A stretch of DNA of 28,051 bases from an uncultured Lachnospiraceae bacterium (GTDB taxonomy: Bacteria; Bacillota_A; Clostridia; Lachnospirales; Lachnospiraceae). Made by a program: the position numbers and the translations under genes. Under the pieces are notes generated by a model. It made no database searches. It saw only the letters and a list, made by a program, of their open reading frames with translations, and was not told the DNA's origin. Below, one piece after another: positions 1-7,743 of this stretch. The stretch is taken from positions 1 through 28,051 of the forward strand of contig CAJUOF010000069.1 in the NCBI GenBank assembly GCA_910587905.1, read 5' to 3'. Numbering within the stretch: position 1 is the stretch's first letter; each line of letters opens with the position of its first letter.

Positions 1-1752
1 GCGGACGGAGTGACGTCTGCCAGATACACGATCCAGGTGACTCGGGGCACGGCGGAGGAGGGAGAGAGCTCTGGGGCTCAGGGAAGTCAGACGGCCCCCG
101 GAAGCCAACTGGGAGGGGGCATTGCAAGCAGCCCTCTGATCTCAGGAAACCTGTCTGCCTCCGAAAGTCAGGAGACGGAGAGTCCGGAGGAAGCAGGAGC
201 CGACGGGGAAGAACCCGGGACGGAAGCTTCTGCTGTGGGCGAAGATAATTTGGGGGATGGCCAGGTTCCGGGAAGCGGAGAGCTCCCGGATGGAGAAGTG
301 GCAGGTGGTGAAGATCCTGGAACGGCAGGGCAGGCGGCAGGTACGATCGTCACAGCAGGAAAGACTTATACGTTGGCAGTGCCTGACGAAGCGATTGTCC
401 CCAGTGGGTTTGAGGCGGCGACGGCCTCCGTTGGCGGTCAGACGGTCCCGGTATGGCAGTTCCCCTCCAATTATGAGGTTACAGGATTATATTTGATTTA
501 TGGCACAAGCCCGGAAGGGAAAACGGCTTTCTATATTTATGATGAGAGCGAAGGCACGGTGATTACCGCAGGCGAGGGCCTTTTGTCGATCGGGCAGGAG
601 GGAAAGATTTCTCAGAACCAACTGAGAAGCGCTCAGGAAGTTTATCAGAAGTCTTTGAAGAGTCGGATGATGATTATCATTTGTCTTTCTGTTGGATGTT
701 TTATCTTGTTGATTGCTCTGACGGCAGCCTTGACGAGAAAAAGACGTCAGGAGGAAGAACCGTATCAGGCGGCTGACAGGAAAACCTCCTATGAGCGGGA
801 ATCTGAACCGGAGGATGATGAAGAGGACTTCTATGAAGAAGAATTCTATGACGACGACGATTTGGATGATGATTTCTATGAAGAAGAGGCGGCCGATGGC
901 TTTTATGACCATGATGATGAAGAGTATGAAGAAGTCTATGGGGAGGAGGGGGCTGACGACCTTTCTGACACGGCAGACAGGGATACTGCAAATGGAGAGA
1001 TAGAGCACCAGAAGGAGGAAGCGGAACCATCTGAGGCGGTTGAAGGGGAACAGAAAAAAAAACGGTTGACAGAGGCTGAATCGGAGGCGGGGGAGCCGGA
1101 ATGGGATACAGCCCCCTTGCCGAACTTTGAAGATACCGGTAAGCTGGAGCTGGTCAGGGAGGCCGTAGCCGAAGTCTTGGAGGAGGAAGACAGAACGACC
1201 GCATGGGAGGAGCCCATCGCTGCGGGGAAAGAGATGGCTGTCAAGGAGGAGGCAGCTACAGCGGAGGCCGAGGATTTTGACCTGGAAGATATCGATTTGG
1301 AGCTGTTTGATCTTGAAGAGGATGAGGCAGTCGATCTCGGAGAGGGATCAGAAGGCGTTTGTGCAGAAGAGCCGGAGGTCCTTGATTTGGCAGAACCGGA
1401 GGATGCAGCGCCGGAAACTCTTGACTTGATAGAATCGGAAGAGACAGCGCCGGAAGCCGGCGATTTTGAGGAGCCGGAGGATGTTGGCCCTGTAGAACTA
1501 GACGAAGACGAGCGAAGTCCGGAAGTCTTTGAGCTCGAAAAACAAGAAGAATCAGAGGCAGAGGATGATGAGACCGCAGAGCAGAGCGAGACGGACGCAG
1601 AGGAAAGCGGTTTTGAGGAAATTACTCTTGAAGAGGAAGAGGAATGGTTTCCGCTGCCGGAGGAAGAGGAGGACGTGGACGCAGAGTTTGATTTGCTTGA
1701 CGCGCTTCTTTCTGACTCGCTCCGGGATGGCAAGCCTGTCGGAAGAAAATAA
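1..1752 (+). CDS. membrane-anchored acidic protein, 5' end outside the window
   Basis: The reading frame is open to the first base, so the gene probably begins upstream; the GTG at 10 has no convincing ribosome site. The first residues (ADG..SARYTIQVTRG) resemble the last strand of a cadherin-like beta-sandwich repeat. A Ser/Gly/Glu-rich linker follows, then a compact segment around residues 110-200 of the GTG-numbered protein, one hydrophobic helix at about 220-242 (MMIIICLSVGCFILLIALTA) and a basic stop-transfer RKRR. The remaining ~335 residues are extremely acidic, with imperfect repeats such as EPEDAAPETLDL. The likely topology is extracellular N-terminus and cytoplasmic acidic tail. I do not recognise a characterised homologue. 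The stop codon lies just before the SRP RNA promoter. Confidence 0.75.
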   Translation, partial: ADGVTSARYTIQVTRGTAEEGESSGAQGSQTAPGSQLGGGIASSPLISGNLSASESQETESPEEAGADGEEPGTEASAVGEDNLGDGQVPGSGELPDGEVAGGEDPGTAGQAAGTIVTAGKTYTLAVPDEAIVPSGFEAATASVGGQTVPVWQFPSNYEVTGLYLIYGTSPEGKTAFYIYDESEGTVITAGEGLLSIGQEGKISQNQLRSAQEVYQKSLKSRMMIIICLSVGCFILLIALTAALTRKRRQEEEPYQAADRKTSYERESEPEDDEEDFYEEEFYDDDDLDDDFYEEEAADGFYDHDDEEYEEVYGEEGADDLSDTADRDTANGEIEHQKEEAEPSEAVEGEQKKKRLTEAESEAGEPEWDTAPLPNFEDTGKLELVREAVAEVLEEEDRTTAWEEPIAAGKEMAVKEEAATAEAEDFDLEDIDLELFDLEEDEAVDLGEGSEGVCAEEPEVLDLAEPEDAAPETLDLIESEETAPEAGDFEEPEDVGPVELDEDERSPEVFELEKQEESEAEDDETAEQSETDAEESGFEEITLEEEEEWFPLPEEEEDVDAEFDLLDALLSDSLRDGKPVGRK

Positions 1753-1757
1753 AGCAT

Positions 1758-1786
1758 TTGACAAACGGATTCCGGCAGAGTATACT
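1758..1786 (+). promoter_or_regulatory. sigma-A promoter of the SRP RNA gene
   Basis: TTGACA at 1758-1763 and TATACT at 1781-1786 are separated by exactly 17 bp. Transcription should start near 1793, giving a short leader before the mature RNA. The site begins 6 bp after the upstream stop codon. Confidence 0.85.
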
Positions 1787-1810
1787 ATTGGGGTATGACT
1801 TTGTTTTAAA

Positions 1811-2079
1811 GCTTCCGCACAGCCGGGGAGTTAGCGGTGTCCTGTACCTGCAATCCGCTATAGCAGGGGTGATATCCTGCCGAGGATTACAAGCTGTGAA
1901 GCTGCCCTTTATAAGTAGCGTTGAAGTTTGGGTCTTACGCAACAGGGCCCTGTGAACCGTGTCAGGCCAGGAATGGAGCAGCACTAAGCAGGATACCTTG
2001 TGTGCCGTGAGGTCGCCTGGGCTGAGCCGGCTGTAGAGGTAACGTTTGTGGCGCGTTTTTCGACGCAGGATGTGCGGAT
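1811..2079 (+). ncRNA. ffs: signal recognition particle RNA, large bacterial (Alu-containing) type
   Basis: This is the RNA core of the signal recognition particle, which binds Ffh and targets membrane proteins. The 5' part holds the conserved Alu-domain segment TGTACCTGCAATCCGCTATA, nearly identical to that of Bacillus subtilis scRNA. The S-domain hairpin is at about 1958-1985, with GTCAGG, a GGAA tetraloop (1970-1973) closed by CCA/TGG, and AGCAGCA. GTGCCGTGAGGTCGCCTGGGC follows, as in scRNA. The ends pair: CCGCAC at 1815-1820 with GTGCGG at 2072-2077. The length of about 270 nt fits the Firmicutes large form. Exact processed ends are estimated; a T-rich stretch follows the 3' end. Confidence 0.93.
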
Positions 2080-2120
2080 TTATTTTACGAGCATATTGAT
2101 ATTCATATATTTTAAGAAGG

Positions 2121-2163
2121 GAAAGCCTATAGATACAGGAGACCGGTGTATTTATAGGCTTTC
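2121..2163. repeat. 17-bp stem inverted repeat downstream of the SRP RNA
   Basis: GAAAGCCTATA (2121-2131) pairs with TATAGGCTTTC (2153-2163). ATACA (2133-2137) pairs with TGTAT (2147-2151), and the intervening position can form a G-U pair, leaving a 9-nt loop. No T-tract follows on the plus strand, so it is not a classic intrinsic terminator; it may still end or protect the SRP transcript. Confidence 0.6.
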
Positions 2164-2199
2164 ATAATCTTGTGTAGAAGCCCGCATAAGGGAATCTGT

Positions 2200-2229
2200 T
2201 TGACAGTCGGAAAGAGTCTGGAGTATACT
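2200..2229 (+). promoter_or_regulatory. sigma-A promoter of the zinc-ribbon protein gene
   Basis: TTGACA at 2200-2205 and TATACT at 2224-2229 are 18 bp apart, 37 bp before the start codon. The AAAGGAG ribosome site of the gene follows at about 2252. proS, 23 bp downstream of that gene, is probably served by the same transcript. Confidence 0.75.
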
Positions 2230-2266
2230 ATAGAAAACGGCATTACACAGCAGAAAGGAGTCCGGT

Positions 2267-4063
2267 ATGTATTGCTGTAATTGTGGGAAAAAACTTGGGG
2301 ATGAGGATCGGTTTTGTGATAATTGTGGGTCACCTGTGTACGAGGAAGAGGCTGGAGCGGTAAAGGATCAGGAGGAGACAGTAAAATCGGATAATCTGGA
2401 GCCGGCAGGAGAGACAGAGCCAGGGAATCCGGAGCCGACGGGGGCTGAGCCGGTGAATTCGGAACCGGCTCAGCCGGTGAGACCGGAACCGACGGAGCCT
2501 TCGGTGACGGATCTGGAAAAAAAGATCATGAAAAATATGGAGGATGAGCTGATCTTAGAGATGCCGGAGGGACAGTCTTCTTATGAGGGCGGCGAAGGCA
2601 GCCGGACAGGACATATTCATCCGCCATATGGAGGTGGCCGGCCTGAACCTCAGGGAGGGCAGCCATCTTATGGAGACGGAATGTATTCTGAACAGGGCAG
2701 ACAAGCGGCCGGGTCTTATGGGCAGCCGCCCCAGCCCGACAATAAGCCGCCAAAGAAAAAGAAGAAAAAGGCATTGATTATTTCGTTGTCCTGTGTTGTG
2801 GCTGTGCTTGCAGTGACGGTTGCCGTTTTGCTGTTTTTGCTTCTCAGTCCGGAGAATAAGTTGAAGAACTGCATCGAGGACAGAGACTGGTCTGCCGCCG
2901 CTGCTCTATATGAGGAACATTTCCAGGGGGATGAAAAGAAAGAGGCGAAGGCCGACGAGATTCTCAGGAAGGCCGTGGATGCTCTCAGGGAAGAATTCGT
3001 TGCCGGAACGATGGATTATTCTACGGTGAAACGTCATCTGAAAGGGATTGAGGATTTTTGGGATGACGATTACGTGGAGGATGCGCTGGATTTTGTCAGG
3101 GAGCTTGGCGATTCCAGGGATGCCTTTGAAGAGGCAGAGCAGTGTATGGAACGGGAGGAATACGAGGATGCCATCCGTCTGTACGGTGAGGTTGTGGAGT
3201 CAGATCCGAATTATGGAACTGCACAGGAGAAGCTGGAGACAGCGAAAGGCAGATATAAAGACAAACTGCTCGAAGAGGCGGGCGCATATGAGGAGATCAA
3301 AGATTTTGACTCCGCCATGGAGCTTGTGGAGAAAGGATTGGAGATCCTGACAGGTGATATTGAACTTGGCAGTCGTTTGGAAGAGCTGCAGGAAGGGAAA
3401 GCGCAATATGGGATTGATTCTGTTCTTACCAAAGCAGCCGAGCATGCGTCGCAGAACAATTATTTTGAAGCGCTGGAGGTGATCCGCGAGGGGCTTCTGG
3501 AAAATGCAGGAAACGAGAAGCTTGAGACGGCCTTAAAGGATTACAGTGAAAAATATAAGCAGGATATTTTGGCTAAGGCAGAGACGGCCATTGGAACGGA
3601 TGAGAACTACGAGGCGGCGATCCTGGTGTTTGACAGCGCCTTAAACACTCTGAATGGGGATTATGCTCAGGTGGAGCAGGCAATCCGTGAGAAGCGGGAA
3701 GAATATGTGCAGCGTCAATTGGAAAAGAGCCAGAGGGAAAATACAGATTCCGCTCTTGTGGGCGTGTGGCAGGGGACGATGGTCTCCAGTGGAGGCTTGG
3801 ATATTCCCATGGATCAGTTTTTGGAGGTCGGCGGAATGCCCGGAGCGGCTGTGATGCTAAGCTGCCAGCCGGCGGGCAGTTTCCATCTCGATATGTTTGG
3901 CGAGGTTGGAGACGGAACCTGGAGAAGAGATGAGGCTGGAAACGGTATGTACTATTTGGAGATCGAGGGAAGTGTCCAGCCGGTTCAGGTTGACACGTCG
4001 GGAAGGCTCCACATGGACTTTGACGGCGTAGCCGTGATATTTGAGAAGACAGGAGAGGCCTGA
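2267..4063 (+). CDS. zinc-ribbon, single-pass membrane protein with TPR-like region
   Basis: The N-terminus is a four-cysteine zinc ribbon (C3, C6, C17, C20). A Pro/Glu-rich linker with repeated EPxxxEP units follows, to about residue 160. A lysine cluster (PPKKKKKK) precedes one transmembrane helix at about 169-193. The rest, on the far side of the membrane, is helical with TPR-like features (EEYEDAIRLYGEVVESDPNY), ending in a beta-rich domain from about residue 500 (VGVWQGTMVSS). This architecture is common in Clostridia cell-surface proteins of unknown function. The start is supported by AAAGGAG about 8 bases upstream and by the promoter. proS starts 23 bp after the stop. Confidence 0.85.
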   Translation: MYCCNCGKKLGDEDRFCDNCGSPVYEEEAGAVKDQEETVKSDNLEPAGETEPGNPEPTGAEPVNSEPAQPVRPEPTEPSVTDLEKKIMKNMEDELILEMPEGQSSYEGGEGSRTGHIHPPYGGGRPEPQGGQPSYGDGMYSEQGRQAAGSYGQPPQPDNKPPKKKKKKALIISLSCVVAVLAVTVAVLLFLLLSPENKLKNCIEDRDWSAAAALYEEHFQGDEKKEAKADEILRKAVDALREEFVAGTMDYSTVKRHLKGIEDFWDDDYVEDALDFVRELGDSRDAFEEAEQCMEREEYEDAIRLYGEVVESDPNYGTAQEKLETAKGRYKDKLLEEAGAYEEIKDFDSAMELVEKGLEILTGDIELGSRLEELQEGKAQYGIDSVLTKAAEHASQNNYFEALEVIREGLLENAGNEKLETALKDYSEKYKQDILAKAETAIGTDENYEAAILVFDSALNTLNGDYAQVEQAIREKREEYVQRQLEKSQRENTDSALVGVWQGTMVSSGGLDIPMDQFLEVGGMPGAAVMLSCQPAGSFHLDMFGEVGDGTWRRDEAGNGMYYLEIEGSVQPVQVDTSGRLHMDFDGVAVIFEKTGEA

Positions 4064-4086
4064 GGGGAGGCCGGAAGGAGAACGAC

Positions 4087-5526
4087 ATGGCAAAGGAAAA
4101 GAAACTGGTGGAATCCATCACATCCATGAACGAGGATTTTGCCCAGTGGTATACAGATGTAGTGAAAAAGGCGGAGCTGGTGGAGTATTCCAACGTCAAG
4201 GGCTGCATGATCATCCGGCCCGACGGATACGCGATCTGGGAGAACATCCAGAAGGAGTTGGATCGGCGTTTTAAGGAGACCGGCGTGGAGAACGTGTACA
4301 TGCCCATGTTCATTCCGGAGAGCCTGCTCCAAAAGGAAAAGGACCATGTGGAGGGATTTGCCCCGGAGGTGGCCTGGGTGACCCAGGGCGGCCTGGAGAC
4401 CCTTCAAGAGAGGCTCTGCGTGCGTCCCACTTCCGAGACGCTGTTTTGCGATTTTTATGCCAGGATCATTCAGTCCCACAGGGATTTGCCGAAGCTGTAC
4501 AATCAGTGGTGTTCCGTGGTCCGCTGGGAGAAGACTACCCGCCCCTTCCTTCGTTCCGCAGAATTTTTGTGGCAGGAGGGACATACGGCCCATGCCACTG
4601 CGGAGGAGGCCGAGGAGCGAACCATCCAGATGTTGAACGTCTATGCGGATTTCTGTGAGGAGATCCTGGCGATTCCCGTGGTGAAGGGGAAGAAGACCGA
4701 CAAGGAAAAATTTGCGGGAGCCCATTCCACCTACACCATCGAGGCGCTGATGCATGACGGGAAGGCGCTCCAGTCGGGCACCAGCCACAATTTCGGCGAC
4801 GGCTTTGCCAGGGCCTTCGACATCCAGTATTCTGACAGGGAAAATCAGCTTCAATACGTGCACCAGACTTCCTGGGGCCTGTCCACCAGGATCATCGGCG
4901 CCCTGATCATGGTACACGGCGACGACAGCGGCCTGAAGCTTCCGCCCAGGATCGCGCCGGTCCAGGCCATGGTGATCCCCATCTCCCAGAGGAAGGAAGG
5001 CGTTATGGAAAAGGCTGCCGAGCTTTGCGAGGCCCTGAAAGCGGCCGGGATCCGCGCGAAGCTGGACGGTTCCGACAAGAGCCCCGGCTGGAAGTTCAGC
5101 GAGCAGGAAATGAGGGGGATTCCCATCCGCGTGGAGATCGGTCCCAAGGACATGGAGCAGAACCAGGCCGTGATCGTGCGCCGGGACACCAGGGAAAAGG
5201 TGGTCGTTTCCCTGGACGAGCTGGGAGAAAAGGCGGCCGGGATCCTAGAAGCCATCCAGAGCGACATGCTTGCCAGGGCGAAGGAGCATCTAAAGACCCA
5301 CACCTACGAGGCGAGGACCTACGACGAATTCAAGGAGATCGTGGCCGAAAAGCCCGGCTTCGTGAAGATGATGTGGTGCGGCGACGAGGTCTGCGAGATG
5401 AAGATCAAGGAGGACACCACGGCCACCTCCCGCTGCATGCCTTTCGAGCAGGAATCCCTGGGGGACGTGTGCCCCGTCTGCGGGAAGCCGGCGAAAAAGC
5501 TGGTCTATTGGGGGAAGGCGTATTAA
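4087..5526 (+). CDS. proS: prolyl-tRNA synthetase, archaeal/eukaryotic-like short type
   Basis: Charges tRNA-Pro with proline in the cytoplasm. It is a class II synthetase of 479 residues. The motif 2 region (RWEKTTRPFLRSAEFLWQEGH, about residues 148-168) is clear, as is the preceding RPTSET. The anticodon-binding domain follows (from about 285), then the C-terminal zinc domain of this type, with CGDEVC and CPVCG cysteine pairs and the family's aromatic Tyr ending. The bacterial-type editing insert is absent, as expected for this class. GGAAGGAG lies before the ATG. No T-box leader is seen; the gene seems to ride on the upstream transcript. GC-rich third positions suggest high expression. Confidence 0.97.
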   Translation: MAKEKKLVESITSMNEDFAQWYTDVVKKAELVEYSNVKGCMIIRPDGYAIWENIQKELDRRFKETGVENVYMPMFIPESLLQKEKDHVEGFAPEVAWVTQGGLETLQERLCVRPTSETLFCDFYARIIQSHRDLPKLYNQWCSVVRWEKTTRPFLRSAEFLWQEGHTAHATAEEAEERTIQMLNVYADFCEEILAIPVVKGKKTDKEKFAGAHSTYTIEALMHDGKALQSGTSHNFGDGFARAFDIQYSDRENQLQYVHQTSWGLSTRIIGALIMVHGDDSGLKLPPRIAPVQAMVIPISQRKEGVMEKAAELCEALKAAGIRAKLDGSDKSPGWKFSEQEMRGIPIRVEIGPKDMEQNQAVIVRRDTREKVVVSLDELGEKAAGILEAIQSDMLARAKEHLKTHTYEARTYDEFKEIVAEKPGFVKMMWCGDEVCEMKIKEDTTATSRCMPFEQESLGDVCPVCGKPAKKLVYWGKAY

Positions 5527-5544
5527 AATTATCTGAGTTTGTGA

Positions 5545-5573
5545 TTGACAAACGCCATGTCAGGCGTTATGAT
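5545..5573 (+). promoter_or_regulatory. sigma-A promoter of fhs, with internal palindrome
   Basis: TTGACA at 5545-5550 and TATGAT at 5568-5573 are separated by 17 bp. The spacer holds a 6-bp inverted repeat, AACGCC (5551-5556) and GGCGTT (5563-5568). A second one, TGACA (5546-5550) and TGTCA (5558-5562), overlaps the -35. Either could be an operator. Confidence 0.75.
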
Positions 5574-5590
5574 AAACCTATCAGTGAGAA

Positions 5591-5693
5591 GTTCCGGGGA
5601 CTGACGGATAATTGTGGAGTACCACAGTGGAACCGGAATCATAAAAGGCCGACCGTCTGGGCAGTATTTCATTTTGTGAATACTGCCCTTTTT
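5591..5693 (+). promoter_or_regulatory. ZTP (pfl) riboswitch with intrinsic terminator upstream of fhs
   Basis: The ZTP riboswitch senses the folate-stress alarmone ZTP/ZMP and turns on one-carbon genes. Visible hallmarks are GGGACTGACGG near 5597-5607, the GTGGAGTACCAC hairpin, and the highly conserved GCCGACCGTCTGGGC element near 5648-5662. The terminator is GGGCAGTATT (5659-5668) pairing with AATACTGCCC (5679-5688), then TTTTT. Its 5' arm uses the GGGC of the aptamer's conserved CUGGGC, so ligand binding and termination exclude each other. fhs is a standard member of this regulon. Confidence 0.88.
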
Positions 5694-5757
5694 CATTTGC
5701 GCGCATGCCGCGCGGGGGAAAGGGCAGGAAATATAATTTTTCAAGGAGGGTAACATT

Positions 5758-7443
5758 ATGGGATTCAAAACAGACATCGAGATCGCGCAGGAGTGCACCA
5801 TGTCTCCTATCACGGAGATCGCCGCGAAAGCCGGCATCGACGAGAAGTATCTGGAGCAGTACGGAAAGTACAAGGCAAAAATTGACTACAACCTGTTGAA
5901 AGAGTCCGACAGGAAAGACGGCAAGCTGATTCTGGTGACGGCCATCAACCCGACGCCGGCAGGTGAAGGAAAGACCACCACCACGGTGGGCCTGGCGGAC
6001 GGCCTTCAGAAGCTTGGAAAGAACGTGATGGTCGCGCTCCGTGAGCCTTCCCTCGGGCCGGTCTTCGGCGTGAAGGGCGGAGCGGCAGGCGGCGGCTATG
6101 CCCAGGTGGTCCCCATGGAGGACATCAACCTCCACTTCACCGGCGACTTCCACGCCATCGGCGCGGCCAACAACCTGCTGGCGGCCATGATCGACAACCA
6201 CATCTTCCAGGGCAACGCCCTCAACATCGATCCCAGGAAGATCACCTGGAGACGGTGCGTGGACATGAACGACAGGCAGCTCCGTAACGTGGTGGACGGC
6301 CTCGGCGGACGGACCAACGGCACGCCCAGGGAGGACGGCTACGACATCACCGTGGCTTCCGAGATCATGGCGGTGCTCTGCCTGGCCAGCGACATCAACG
6401 ACCTGAAGGCAAGACTTGGCCGCATCGTCATCGGCTACACCTACGGAAAAGTTGCCGAGCAGAAGCCCGTGACGGCCCATGACCTCCACGCGGAGGGCGC
6501 CATGGCCGCACTCCTCAAGGATGCCCTGAAGCCCAACCTGGTACAGACCTTGGAGCACGTGCCGGCCATCGTGCACGGCGGCCCCTTCGCCAACATCGCC
6601 CACGGCTGCAACTCCGTGACCGCCACCAAGATGGCCATGAAGCTGGCGGATTACGCCATCACCGAGGCGGGCTTCGGCGCGGACCTGGGCGCGGAGAAAT
6701 TCCTGGACATCAAGTGCCGGATGGCGGGGCTTACCCCCAACGCGGTGGTCGTCGTGGCGACCGTGAGGGCCTTAAAGCACCACGGCGGCGTTGCCAAGGC
6801 GGATCTGAACAACGAGAACCTGGAAGCCCTCGAGAAAGGTCTGCCCAACCTGCTTAAGCACGTGGACAACATCAAGAACGTCTACAAGCTGCCCTGCGTG
6901 GTGGCCATCAACGCCTTCCCCACCGACACCAAGGCCGAGCTTGACCTGGTGGAGGCGAAGTGCAGGGAGCTGGGCGTCAACGTGGCCCTGTCCGAGGTAT
7001 GGGCAAAGGGCGGCGAAGGCGGCGTGAAGCTGGCCGAAGAGGTGGTCCGCCTGGTGGAGGAGCCCAACGAGTTCCGGTTCTCCTACGAGCTTGACGGCTC
7101 CATCGAGGATAAGTTGAACCAGATCGTGCAGAAGATCTACGGCGGCAAGAGAGTGGTCCTGACGGCCAACGCTCAGAAGCAGGCGAAGCAGCTGGAGGAC
7201 ATGGGCTATGGCAACTGCCCGATCTGCATGGCGAAGACTCAGTACAGCCTGAGCGACGACCAGACCAAGCTCGGCGCCCCGAAAGACTTCGAGGTGACGG
7301 TGCGGAACCTGAAGATCTCCGCGGGCGCGGGCTTCATCGTGGCCCTGACCGGGGAGATCATGACCATGCCCGGACTTCCCAAGGTCCCCGCGGCCGAGAA
7401 GATCGACGTGGACGAGAGCGGAAAGATCACCGGTTTGTTCTAA
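5758..7443 (+). CDS. fhs: formate-tetrahydrofolate ligase
   Basis: Makes 10-formyltetrahydrofolate from formate, THF and ATP, feeding purine synthesis and, in acetogens, the Wood-Ljungdahl methyl branch. The protein has 561 residues, close to the usual 555-560. The P-loop TPAGEGKTTT is at residues 66-75. The following LREPSLGPVFGVKGGAAGGG and the HFTGDFHAI stretch are family signatures. AAGGAGGG lies 8 bases before the ATG. The gene stands alone behind its own promoter and ZTP riboswitch and ends at a strong hairpin. Codon usage is strongly GC3-biased, typical of an abundant protein. Confidence 0.98.
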   Translation: MGFKTDIEIAQECTMSPITEIAAKAGIDEKYLEQYGKYKAKIDYNLLKESDRKDGKLILVTAINPTPAGEGKTTTTVGLADGLQKLGKNVMVALREPSLGPVFGVKGGAAGGGYAQVVPMEDINLHFTGDFHAIGAANNLLAAMIDNHIFQGNALNIDPRKITWRRCVDMNDRQLRNVVDGLGGRTNGTPREDGYDITVASEIMAVLCLASDINDLKARLGRIVIGYTYGKVAEQKPVTAHDLHAEGAMAALLKDALKPNLVQTLEHVPAIVHGGPFANIAHGCNSVTATKMAMKLADYAITEAGFGADLGAEKFLDIKCRMAGLTPNAVVVVATVRALKHHGGVAKADLNNENLEALEKGLPNLLKHVDNIKNVYKLPCVVAINAFPTDTKAELDLVEAKCRELGVNVALSEVWAKGGEGGVKLAEEVVRLVEEPNEFRFSYELDGSIEDKLNQIVQKIYGGKRVVLTANAQKQAKQLEDMGYGNCPICMAKTQYSLSDDQTKLGAPKDFEVTVRNLKISAGAGFIVALTGEIMTMPGLPKVPAAEKIDVDESGKITGLF

Positions 7444-7467
7444 ATCAGATCAAGAAATATGAATTTA

Positions 7468-7515
7468 AGGGGAGCCGTCACGGCTCCCCTCCTTGCGTCT
7501 GCGGGGAGCTTTTTT
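7468..7515 (+). terminator. fhs terminator with two mutually exclusive hairpins
   Basis: AGGGGAGCCG (7468-7477) pairs perfectly with CGGCTCCCCT (7481-7490), but no T-run follows directly. The 3' arm can alternatively pair: GCTCCCC (7483-7489) with GGGGAGC (7503-7509), followed by TTTTTT (7510-7515). The second fold is the textbook intrinsic terminator. Confidence 0.8.
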
Positions 7516-7517
7516 CA

Positions 7518-7546
7518 TTGCATTTCACTTTTGAGTGCTGTAGAAT
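7518..7546 (+). promoter_or_regulatory. putative sigma-A promoter upstream of the remnant and cca
   Basis: TTGCAT (7518-7523) and TAGAAT (7541-7546) with a 17-bp spacer, directly after the fhs terminator. It would transcribe the small remnant and cca. Confidence 0.5.
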
Positions 7547-7593
7547 AAATGTAGACGGGTTGTATTTGCCGTTCCGGGAAGGGGCTTTGCGTC

Positions 7594-7731
7594 ATGGGAA
7601 TGTATCTGAATATCGAAAATGCGGAATTTCGTTCAGTCAGGAAAGGTTTGTATGCGGATAAGTCCGGTCTGATTTCTTTCGTCAGCAGCACACTTGTGCG
7701 TGATAAAGAGGTATGGGAAAAAATGAAGTAG
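7594..7731 (+). pseudogene. remnant of an AAA-ATPase-like / DUF1703 gene, 45 codons
   Basis: ATG at 7594 opens a 45-codon frame (MGMYLNIENAEFRSVRKG...DKSGLISFVSSTL) ending at TAG 7729-7731. It resembles the N-terminus of the large AAA-ATPase-like proteins with PD-(D/E)XK C-termini that are abundant in Lachnospiraceae, which normally begin with YLN...F...DK(T/S)GLI and continue into a P-loop. Here the P-loop and everything after it are missing; the frame leaves the family after SSTL and ends at once. The stop overlaps the ribosome-binding site (TAGGAGG) of cca. It could instead be a small expressed leader peptide, but the family resemblance favours a relic of an internal deletion. The comparison is from memory. 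Confidence 0.5.
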
Positions 7732-7743
7732 GAGGCACTTCTT

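Noticed and set aside
936..1757. 273-codon Ser-rich minus-strand open frame
   Set aside because: It is the complement of the Glu-rich repeat region; composition is purely a mirror of GAG/GAA codons.
4064..4086. T-box or other leader for proS
   Set aside because: The gap is only 23 bp and holds nothing but the ribosome site.
3985..4917. 310-codon minus-strand open frame
   Set aside because: It lies antisense to proS, with no domain and no ribosome site.
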